Part shown: piece after piece, positions 16,741-23,580 of the stretch
Numbering within the stretch: position 1 is the stretch's first letter
Layout: every line of letters starts with the position of its first letter
Origin: Clostridiaceae bacterium
Lineage (GTDB): Bacteria; Bacillota; Clostridia; DUPQ01
DNA: 37,722 nt
Direction: 5' to 3'
Assembly (NCBI GenBank): GCA_012729955.1
Contig: JAAYBX010000086.1
Location: 1-37,722 of the forward strand
The notes under the pieces: generated by a model
The model's database searches: none
Told to the model about the DNA's origin: nothing
The model's input: only the letters and a program-made list of their open reading frames with translations
Program-made: the position numbers and the translations under genes

Positions 16741-17547
16741 TTATGCCTTTCCTTCTGTCTTAGGTTTATTCTTGTCATAAACCAGTTTAAGCCCATTCAG
16801 GGTGAGCATGCTGTCCACATAGTCAATCTGATCGCTTTTTTTAGCGATAAGATTTAAAAGACCTCCTGTAGCTATTACCTTTATATCCTCATAATTCTGG
16901 TTGTAGTCGTCAACGAGCTCCTTCTTCATATACTTGACTATACTGGCTATCTGCCCTAAGTATCCGTACACCAATCCCGACTGCATGGAATTTATGGTAT
17001 TCTTACCTATGACTTTAGGTGGCATAATTATGTCTATGTTTGGAAGCTTTGCTGCTTTTTTATTAAGGGCTTCTGCTGTAAGCTTAACACCTGAACATAT
17101 TACGACGCCAGGACATTCGAAATCTTTTGTTACACAGCTGAATGTGGTTGCTGTGCCAAAATCTATTACTATGGCAGGACCTTTATATGTTTCATAAGCT
17201 GAAACCAGGTTAACTATTATATCTGCTCCAAGCTCCTTAGGATTATCAATCTTTATATTTAATCCGGTCTTAATTCCCTGTTCTACCATCATGGGAGTCA
17301 GGTTAAAATACTTTTCCAGACTATGAGTCAGCGTATACATTATCCCAGGTACAACTGAAGAAAGTATTATTGAGTCGATATCGGACAGTTTCAATCCGGC
17401 TGCATTGAACATATTCATGTAGAACACTCCGAACTCGTCTGCGGTCCTTTCCTTGTTTGTAGTAAGACGCCACACATCAGTATATGCGCTCTTGTTATGC
17501 ACACCCATTACAATATTAGTATTTCCTACATCAATCGCTAAAAGCAT
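16741..17547 (-). CDS. coaX: Type III pantothenate kinase
   Basis: A 268-residue member of the ASKHA (acetate/sugar kinase-Hsp70-actin) fold. DVGNTN at residues 6-11 is the phosphate-binding motif, ELGADIIVNLVSA contains the catalytic Asp, and VIDFGTATTFSCV is the second phosphate motif. It makes 4-phosphopantothenate, the first committed step to coenzyme A, and is not feedback-inhibited by CoA in studied members. Length is normal. It follows a K/N-rich protein gene by three bases, and biotin ligase is two genes upstream, a common cofactor neighbourhood in Clostridia. Confidence 0.95.
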   Translation of the reverse strand: MLLAIDVGNTNIVMGVHNKSAYTDVWRLTTNKERTADEFGVFYMNMFNAAGLKLSDIDSIILSSVVPGIMYTLTHSLEKYFNLTPMMVEQGIKTGLNIKIDNPKELGADIIVNLVSAYETYKGPAIVIDFGTATTFSCVTKDFECPGVVICSGVKLTAEALNKKAAKLPNIDIIMPPKVIGKNTINSMQSGLVYGYLGQIASIVKYMKKELVDDYNQNYEDIKVIATGGLLNLIAKKSDQIDYVDSMLTLNGLKLVYDKNKPKTEGKA

Positions 17548-17550
17548 ACC

Positions 17551-17910
17551 TTACACCCTTATCATCTTTATTTCTTCAATCTCAAGACGTATTTCCTTCT
17601 CTATCCTGAGAATATCTTTTTTAATGTCCTCAGTTGTTTCCACTGCTTCACGGCTTACTCTTCTTTCCTTATTGTACCGCTTATAGTTATTATACCCTTT
17701 GTTCTGAAAAGTGTTTTTACTGCCTGCTTCTTCTTTTTTTTCTGTCACAGCAGGTTCAGTAAAGACATTTTCAGCAGCTTCTTCTTTGAGCTGGCTATTA
17801 TACTGCTTGTTGTAATAAGGATTCTTTTTCTTTCTGTAGTAGTTATTGTTGTTTTTTCTTGGTTTCTGCTGGTTTCTGTCGTTTGATGAAGCATTCTGGT
17901 TATCTGTCAT
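17551..17910 (-). CDS. Low-complexity Lys/Asn/Tyr-rich protein with C-terminal helix
   Basis: A 119-residue protein I do not recognise by family. Residues 1-85 are low complexity, strongly basic and rich in Lys, Asn, Arg and Tyr (for example KNNNNYYRKKKNPYYNKQYN), with a more acidic patch in the middle and then YNNYKRYNKERR. The last 30 residues (ETTEDIKKDILRIEKEI onward) look like a charged amphipathic helix or coiled coil. No signal peptide or membrane segment is seen. Disorder plus basic charge suggests nucleic-acid or ribosome contact, which is inference. AAGGAG precedes the ATG by six bases, so it is very likely translated. It is packed between birA and coaX with gaps of one and three bases. 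Confidence 0.75.
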   Translation of the reverse strand: MTDNQNASSNDRNQQKPRKNNNNYYRKKKNPYYNKQYNSQLKEEAAENVFTEPAVTEKKEEAGSKNTFQNKGYNNYKRYNKERRVSREAVETTEDIKKDILRIEKEIRLEIEEIKMIRV

Positions 17911-17911
17911 C

Positions 17912-18664
17912 TTATACTCCTTGTATTTTTAACCTTACCTCACTGGAGTCAAGGTATATTATCTTTCCGTCCTGTTCTATTATAAGCCTTCCATCAGTGT
18001 TTATTCCTTTTGAAATTGCTGTATATGATAACTGCTCTTTCGTATAGGTTATAACCGCGTTATTCATTAAAGAGTATTCATTCCACTTATCTATGATGCA
18101 GGCTGTTTCCCCATGCTTAATTTTATCATAGAAGAAGGCTACATTTCCACATATATTTTGTATTATGAGGTCAATGGGAACTTCAGTTCCTGTTTCGATA
18201 AGCAGTGAAGTAGCAATATCCGCTATATCCGGATGCATTTTCTTCTGATTGAGATTTATACCGATACCGATAACTACTAAATAAACATCATTATGTATAA
18301 TCCTGCTTTCACATAATATGCCACAGGCTTTTTTGCTATTTATCAATATGTCATTAGGCCATTTTATCCCTGGTCTTATACCATATACTGTCTCTATAGT
18401 TAAAGCTGTCGCAGAAGCTGCCATAACAGGCATCAGCAGTACCATTTCAGGGGTGATAATACCTTTTTCAGGCTTAATTGCCACAGAAAACCATGCACCC
18501 TGGGAGTTATCAGATATAAATGCCCTGTCGAGCCGCCCTCTTCCATGTGATTGCACTTCGGACTGTATTAAAGTAATTTCCTTACTAAAAGATTTTGCAT
18601 TATCTTTTGCATATGTATTAGTGGAATTGATGTATGGAAGCTTTATATATTCCATATCATACAT
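17912..18664 (-). CDS. birA: Biotin-[acetyl-CoA carboxylase] ligase, HTH-less BirA
   Basis: A 250-residue enzyme that makes biotinyl-AMP and attaches biotin to carrier proteins. The catalytic motif SHGRGRLDRAF lies near residue 40-50, and KWPNDILI followed by KKACGILCE contains the ATP and biotin contacts. The usual N-terminal winged-helix repressor domain of group II BirA is absent: the protein begins directly with EYIKLPYINSTNTYAKD. This copy is therefore a group I ligase and cannot act as the bio-operon repressor by itself. It starts at TAATG, overlapping the previous stop. The ribosome binding site is weak, suggesting coupling. Confidence 0.93.
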   Translation of the reverse strand: MYDMEYIKLPYINSTNTYAKDNAKSFSKEITLIQSEVQSHGRGRLDRAFISDNSQGAWFSVAIKPEKGIITPEMVLLMPVMAASATALTIETVYGIRPGIKWPNDILINSKKACGILCESRIIHNDVYLVVIGIGINLNQKKMHPDIADIATSLLIETGTEVPIDLIIQNICGNVAFFYDKIKHGETACIIDKWNEYSLMNNAVITYTKEQLSYTAISKGINTDGRLIIEQDGKIIYLDSSEVRLKIQGV

Positions 18665-19248
18665 TATTTATTGCCTGGCTTTCTTACTATGTATTTCTTC
18701 TTATTCAATAGATATTCAATATATCCGTTCTTTTCGCCTATTTTACGTGCATCTTCCGAGACGAAAAGATATCCTGATAACGCTTTTTCGTAATAATGGC
18801 TGTCAGTGTCTTCCAGTTCCATCAGAGCGCTTTTCAAATACAATTCTTCTGAGTCATCAACAATTATAGGAACATCCATAAATTTTCCAAGCACTTTTAT
18901 TTTCTCGGAAAAAACAGTAGTGGTTATGAGTACAAGAGGTTTTCTGTATGTTCCCAGCCTATATTCACAAGCTTTCATAAGCGAGCCTGCAAGAGCATTG
19001 GAGTTTTCCATCTCCAGATATGCACCTTCTATTACATATGTCTTTTCGATAGGAACATCAATACATAAGCATGTATATCCAGGTATGTTATATCTCTTAA
19101 TATCATCAGCAGGGCACAGATATGACACAATAACAGTTTTCGGTCCATTGCCTGTCTTAATAAACGAGTCACCGTATTCTGAAAGCTTCATCCCGAAAGA
19201 CACTGCATCTTTTGCTTTGCTCTCTGGGACATGATAGTAAGTTATCAT
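18664..19248 (-). CDS. Unrecognised 194-residue protein
   Basis: I do not recognise the family. The protein is soluble by appearance, mixed alpha/beta, with no signal peptide or membrane segment. The N terminus reads ITYYHVPESKAKDAVSFGMKLSEYG and a later stretch VIVSYLCPADDIKRYN, then LCIDVP. An N-terminal Tyr-His followed by an alpha helix ending in Gly loosely recalls ADP-ribosyltransferase-like folds, but key residues cannot be aligned by eye and this is a guess. It overlaps the alcohol dehydrogenase gene by four bases (ATGA) and birA by one (TAATG), so it is a genuine operon member. AGAGG lies about ten bases before the ATG. Confidence 0.75.
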   Translation of the reverse strand: MITYYHVPESKAKDAVSFGMKLSEYGDSFIKTGNGPKTVIVSYLCPADDIKRYNIPGYTCLCIDVPIEKTYVIEGAYLEMENSNALAGSLMKACEYRLGTYRKPLVLITTTVFSEKIKVLGKFMDVPIIVDDSEELYLKSALMELEDTDSHYYEKALSGYLFVSEDARKIGEKNGYIEYLLNKKKYIVRKPGNK

Positions 19249-20348
19249 AAACTGCCCGCCTCTTTGTACATCCTCACTATATCTTCTGTTTCCAGATTGC
19301 CCGGAGTAGCTTTAATACTGGACTGTATCATAGCGATAGCTCCGTATTTTACACACTGTTCCTGATTAAGCACAGGTCTTTCCATCTTTTCAAGAAAGAA
19401 GTCACACATCGTGTCAATATCAGAAAACCCAAGCTCCTTTATAATCAGCTTTGTTTTGTCTTTTTCATGTTTCATCATGTGCTGAAAATACGGCTTGACA
19501 AAATAAAGATTGGAAAACCCATGGGGCATCTTATGAAAATATGTCATGGAGTAACCCAATGCATGCATTGCAGTTGTTCCTGTATGGGAAATTGCTATAC
19601 CGCCAAGCATTGAAGCATACATAAGATCGTTTCTGCTCTGTTCGTCAAACTGCTTTATCTGTAATGCATTAACTGCTTTTGCAAAAGAATGTATGCCTTC
19701 AATTGAATACATCTGCGACAGGTTAGTGCTCTTTAGTGAAAAATAGCTTTCAAAAAGGTGGCTTGCTGCATCAAAAGCTGTGGATATTGTATAATCAGCA
19801 GGAAGGCTGTATGTATATTTAGGATCCAGTAATGCATATTTTGGGAAAATATATTCAGATGCGAAACTCTTTTTTGTCTGCCATTCATCAACTGTAAGTA
19901 TGGAATAAGGTGTAACCTCGCTTCCAGTCCCGCTTGTTGTCGGTATGGCGATTATAGGTAAGGCTTTTCCGATTTTCTTAGAAAAAAGATCCATACCGCT
20001 CATGTTAGTTACAGCTAAAACCGCTATGGCTTTTGCCGCATCAAGTGCGGAACCTCCTCCAATAGCAATAATATAATCACAATTAAATTTCTTGCTCATC
20101 ATAGCAGCATCTTCAACTGCAGACACTTTGGGATTCTCTTCAATCCTGTCATACAGGATATACGGTCCGCCGGCCAGAGCATTTATGACATCATCAAATG
20201 CGCCGCTTTTTTTGGCTCCGCTTCTGCCTGTAATAATTAAAGGAAAGTGTCCGGTATCTTTAAACACTTCTTTATTATTAAAGACACAGCCTTTCCCAAA
20301 TATTATTTTTACAGGTATATAACTTTTAATTTCCATTTGCAGGTACAT
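19245..20348 (-). CDS. Iron-containing alcohol dehydrogenase
   Basis: A 367-residue group III (Fe-type) dehydrogenase. IIAIGGGSALDAAKAIA is the NAD(P)-binding motif and IPTTSGTGSEVTP follows as expected. Metal ligands are visible as Asp and His in FDAASH, His in TAMHALGY and His in KMPHGFSN. It interconverts an alcohol and an aldehyde or ketone with NAD(P)H; the substrate is not evident. The ATG at 20348 overlaps the preceding gene by 23 bases with AGAGG about 11 bases upstream. An ATG at 20336 (MEIKSYIPVKIIFGKG) fits the family N terminus as well but has no ribosome binding site. Either start implies coupled translation. Confidence 0.9.
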   Translation of the reverse strand: MYLQMEIKSYIPVKIIFGKGCVFNNKEVFKDTGHFPLIITGRSGAKKSGAFDDVINALAGGPYILYDRIEENPKVSAVEDAAMMSKKFNCDYIIAIGGGSALDAAKAIAVLAVTNMSGMDLFSKKIGKALPIIAIPTTSGTGSEVTPYSILTVDEWQTKKSFASEYIFPKYALLDPKYTYSLPADYTISTAFDAASHLFESYFSLKSTNLSQMYSIEGIHSFAKAVNALQIKQFDEQSRNDLMYASMLGGIAISHTGTTAMHALGYSMTYFHKMPHGFSNLYFVKPYFQHMMKHEKDKTKLIIKELGFSDIDTMCDFFLEKMERPVLNQEQCVKYGAIAMIQSSIKATPGNLETEDIVRMYKEAGSL

Positions 20349-20919
20349 ATGAGAAGGAGCCTCTGTACATTATGAAACATTCCCCTGATGTAATCTTGAT
20401 TCCCCTTCCGTCTCCTCTGGGTATTATTACGAAGTGATCCTTGCTGAGTGATGCTCCCGGAGCCAGATTCTCCCCTGTGGTAGTATCACTTAATCCTTCG
20501 TTATTTGCATTTCCTATTACTTCAGCATTGCCGGCTCTGAGTAAAATTTCAGAAGTTCCAAGCGCATATATTACATCCCCGTTATAAACATGAAGAACCT
20601 GCATGCCATAATTATCAGACATGTCCCTGACGGTTACATCAAGAAAATCCATTCTTGATTTTAGGGCGTCTATTTCTTTTAAAGCATTTCCAAGAGCTGT
20701 TTCCAGTTCTGTAATTTTGGCATTATCCACAGGGCTGGTTGTTGATCCCCCTGAAGTTCCTGATGACTGTATAAGGGCTTTTACTTCAGCTATTTTGGCG
20801 TCTACATATTCGACGCTTGCGATTACCAAATCCGCAGTCTGTGCTGTCGTGCAGAACATAAGGCTCATTACCAATACAATGGTTATTATCGCTATCGTGG
20901 TCTTTTTCTGCTGTCTCAT
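20326..20919 (-). CDS. Secreted coiled-coil protein of unknown function
   Basis: A 197-residue protein with a basic start (MRQQKKTT), a hydrophobic segment at about 8-22 and a likely signal-peptide cleavage soon after (CTTAQTA). A short helix (VEYVDAKIAEVKALIQ), a Gly/Ser/Thr linker and a second coiled-coil stretch (ITELETALGNALKEIDALKSRM) follow. A C-terminal beta-rich domain of about 80 residues with many Gly (GDVIYALGTSEILLRAG, IIPRGDGRGIKI) ends the protein. No catalytic motif is seen. It may be an envelope-associated oligomer. It heads the ten-gene operon, directly after the promoter, with AGAGGAG before the ATG. The fold name is unknown to me. Confidence 0.75.
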   Translation of the reverse strand: MRQQKKTTIAIITIVLVMSLMFCTTAQTADLVIASVEYVDAKIAEVKALIQSSGTSGGSTTSPVDNAKITELETALGNALKEIDALKSRMDFLDVTVRDMSDNYGMQVLHVYNGDVIYALGTSEILLRAGNAEVIGNANNEGLSDTTTGENLAPGASLSKDHFVIIPRGDGRGIKITSGECFIMYRGSFSYVPANGN

Positions 20920-20959
20920 CTTTTGTTCTCCTCTTTATTACGGTTTTACGTTCTTATAC

Positions 20960-20989
20960 ATTATACATAACGAATTGAATAACGGTCAA
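20960..20989 (-). promoter_or_regulatory. Promoter of the ten-gene operon
   Basis: Minus strand: TTGACC (20984-20989, 5 of 6), 18-base spacer, perfect TATAAT (20960-20965), about 40 bases before the secreted-protein start. Two short palindromes, CTCATTTATGAG and CTCAATTGAG, lie just upstream at the end of alr but have no T-run, so I do not call a terminator. Confidence 0.6.
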
Positions 20990-21012
20990 TGTGCTTCTCA
21001 TAAATGAGTTAC

Positions 21013-22158
21013 TCAATTGAGAAGGTTATTTATCTTTATAATATTCCCTTCTTTTATGTACACCCTTGGTACTCTTGCGCCTATTTTACATATATACTCA
21101 TAATTTATTGTTGAACATATAGATGCAATATATTCGACTGGGATATTAGACCCAAACAGCTCAACTTCATCATTTTCCTTAACCCCAACCAAATCTGTAA
21201 TATCCGCCATGCACATATCCATACAGATACTGCCTACGACCGGAGCTCTCTGATTGTTTATGAATACATCAGTTTTCTGTGAAAGAACCCTGGAATATCC
21301 ATCTGCATATCCGCATGCTATTGTAGCAATTATACTGTCTTTATCTGTGATATACCTGTTACCATAACTTATAGGCTGGCCTTTTTTTACTTTCTTGATC
21401 TGGATTATCCTGGATTTGAAGCTCATTGCACATTTTAATTCCAACCCGTCATGTTCTTTACAGAATTCTGAAGGATATAACCCATATATAATTATTCCAG
21501 GCCTAACCATGTCAAGATACTTGTCTTCATGCAGTAAAACTCCTCCGCTGTTGCATATATGCTTTAAGGCTATATCGTAACCTGCTTGTTTTATACTATC
21601 TAGGATGTCAATAAATCTTTTATGCTGTATGTCTGTATATGTCTTGTCCTGTTCATCAGCAGTGGAGAAATGCGAGAATATCCCGCTGTAATGTATATTT
21701 ATTAAACCCAGTGCTTCAAGAACAGGTTCCAGATCATCATATGCAAATCCCACCCTGTGCATGCCTGTATCTATCTTAATGTGGGCATACAGAGTTTTTC
21801 CCAGTTTTTCTGCGACCAGTGAAAACTTCCTTGCCATATCCAGATTGGTTATAGTTGCAGCAAGGTTATTGTCTATTGCCTGTTCGATTTTCTCTGGGCA
21901 TATATAGCCAAGCACCAGTATAGGAGCCGTTATGCCGTTTCTTCGTAAGCTTATCCCTTCATCAAGCGTTGCGACAACAAGCATATACACGCCATTCTCA
22001 CAAAGTGTCTGAGCTATTTCTACTGCTCCATGCCCATAACCGTCCGCTTTTATAACAGCAGCTACTTTTGTATCATTTGTTTTTTTTCTGATTTGTAATA
22101 TATTATGCGATATGCAGTCTAGATCAATTTCCACCCACACCCTGTCAGGCTTTTCCAC
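21013..22158 (-). CDS. alr: Alanine racemase
   Basis: A 381-residue PLP enzyme that makes D-alanine for peptidoglycan. The PLP Lys is in AVIKADGYGHGA near residue 38. MHRVGF and the C-terminal catalytic Tyr region (ACGYADGYSR) are intact, and CMDMCMADIT is the usual substrate-site stretch. Length is standard. The start is GTG, fixed by AAGGAGG six bases upstream, and overlaps the end of nnrD by 14 bases. The nnrD-alr pairing is common in Firmicutes. Confidence 0.95.
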   Translation of the reverse strand: MEKPDRVWVEIDLDCISHNILQIRKKTNDTKVAAVIKADGYGHGAVEIAQTLCENGVYMLVVATLDEGISLRRNGITAPILVLGYICPEKIEQAIDNNLAATITNLDMARKFSLVAEKLGKTLYAHIKIDTGMHRVGFAYDDLEPVLEALGLINIHYSGIFSHFSTADEQDKTYTDIQHKRFIDILDSIKQAGYDIALKHICNSGGVLLHEDKYLDMVRPGIIIYGLYPSEFCKEHDGLELKCAMSFKSRIIQIKKVKKGQPISYGNRYITDKDSIIATIACGYADGYSRVLSQKTDVFINNQRAPVVGSICMDMCMADITDLVGVKENDEVELFGSNIPVEYIASICSTINYEYICKIGARVPRVYIKEGNIIKINNLLN

Positions 22159-22999
22159 ATGCCACCTCCTTGTGCGCTCTGGGTATATACTTTATTATAT
22201 CCGATGATATCATGCTTATCATGCCTAAGTCCTTAACAGCAAGATCCCCAGCCAATCCATGCATATAAACTGCAGAACAGACATTTCTGAACATATCTTT
22301 CGACATAACTGAGTATGCAGTCACCATACCTGCAAGAACATCACCTGAACCGGCTGTAGCCATCCCAGGATTCCCTGTATTGTTAATGTATACTGAATCA
22401 TTCCCTGCGACAACAGTATTATTTCCTTTTAAAACTGTTATGCATCCATACTCCTCATAAAATTTGTAAGCTGTACCGACTCTGTCTTTTTGAATATCTG
22501 ATATGGATATTCCGGTAAGACCTGACATTTCTCCTGGATGAGGAAGTATAGTCATCCTGTGGCCATGCTTCTTCAACATATCTTTATTTCCAGAAAGCAT
22601 CCTAAGCGCTGTAGCATCAGCTACAATACTGCATTTTGAATTCTCCAGCACTTTCTTTAAGAGCATCACATTCTCATTATCATTATTAAGACCGCATCCT
22701 ATGCATATGCAGTCTTTGTTTTCAATAATCGAAAGAATATTTTCAACTGGTACTGTAATGCCTTCAGTAGTTAGAAGATCATATATTAATAAGTCTTTTT
22801 CAGGTGCAGTGTAATATACAAGGCCTGCACCGCTTCTGTAACAGGAATCTACACATAATTTTAAGGCTCCTGTCATGCCATAAGAGCCAGCAATTACAAG
22901 AAACCTTCCATAATCCGATTTACAGCTTTGGGCTTTTCGCGGAAGGAAAAAATCTGATATGTCTTTTTTATTGAATTCAACAATCTTCATGAAGGTCAT
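22145..22999 (-). CDS. nnrD: ADP/ATP-dependent (S)-NAD(P)H-hydrate dehydratase
   Basis: A 284-residue ribokinase-like enzyme that repairs hydrated NAD(P)H. KSDYGRFLVIAGSYGMTGA near the N terminus, LPHPGEMSGLTG in the middle and NTGNPGMATAGSGDVLAGMV toward the end are its signature nucleotide-binding and catalytic regions. The NnrE epimerase domain, fused in the two-domain YjeF form, is absent, so the epimerase must be elsewhere or lacking. Two ATG codons (22999 and 22990) are possible and neither has a good ribosome binding site. It overlaps alr. The gap before it (23000-23092) is A/T-rich and includes TATAAT but no clear promoter pair. Confidence 0.9.
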   Translation of the reverse strand: MTFMKIVEFNKKDISDFFLPRKAQSCKSDYGRFLVIAGSYGMTGALKLCVDSCYRSGAGLVYYTAPEKDLLIYDLLTTEGITVPVENILSIIENKDCICIGCGLNNDNENVMLLKKVLENSKCSIVADATALRMLSGNKDMLKKHGHRMTILPHPGEMSGLTGISISDIQKDRVGTAYKFYEEYGCITVLKGNNTVVAGNDSVYINNTGNPGMATAGSGDVLAGMVTAYSVMSKDMFRNVCSAVYMHGLAGDLAVKDLGMISMISSDIIKYIPRAHKEVACGKA

Positions 23000-23092
23000 T
23001 ATACCATCAGAATTATATTTATTAAATAGACTGGGGAATTATGGACAACTGCCTCTTTTTAAACAGTATTATTTATTTAATTATAAACCTTA

Positions 23093-23554
23093 CTAATATC
23101 CCAAAAGTTTAGGTGCAATATAGCAGATTAAGGTAATTATGATAGCAGACATAGCGGCTCCTGCGCTTACGCTTAAAAAGGCTTTCTTTTTGTCCATCTG
23201 CATAAATGCCGCTATAGCGCTTCCAGTCCAGACTCCTGTAACAGGCAGAGGTATCGCGACAAATATTGCAAGCCCCATTGTCTCATACCTTTCAACTTTT
23301 TTCTGGCCTTTTTTTACTTTTTTATCAATGAAATCATAAAACCATTTAAGGATTTTTTTTGTGCTGAGCCATTTAAATATCGGTGTAAAGCAGTATATTA
23401 CAAAAAACATGGGGATTAAAGACCCTACATATGAAACAAGCGTAACAAGAACCGGGTCCAGCCTGTAAAGAAGAATCCCGACTGGAATCGCGCCTCTCTG
23501 TTCAATAATGGGAACTGCTGAAATTGCCAGTATATACAGATATTGCTTTAACAT
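23093..23554 (-). CDS. COG2426-type small membrane protein (annotated small multidrug export family)
   Basis: A 153-residue membrane protein with about four hydrophobic segments. It begins with LYILAISAVPIIEQRGAIPVGI, and PLPVTGVWTGSAIAA is a conserved re-entrant-like motif seen in this family. A basic cytoplasmic loop (KKVKKGQKKVERY) separates the halves. The family name suggests export of small molecules, but I know of no firm experimental proof of that role. AAGGAAGG lies five bases before the ATG. It follows the helicase gene by 26 bases and is probably cotranscribed. Confidence 0.85.
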   Translation of the reverse strand: MLKQYLYILAISAVPIIEQRGAIPVGILLYRLDPVLVTLVSYVGSLIPMFFVIYCFTPIFKWLSTKKILKWFYDFIDKKVKKGQKKVERYETMGLAIFVAIPLPVTGVWTGSAIAAFMQMDKKKAFLSVSAGAAMSAIIITLICYIAPKLLGY

Positions 23555-23580
23555 AAATACCTTCCTTTTTAAGACTTAGA

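Noticed and set aside
20990-21030. Palindromes CTCATTTATGAG and CTCAATTGAG as an alr terminator
   Set aside because: No T-run follows either palindrome on the minus strand.
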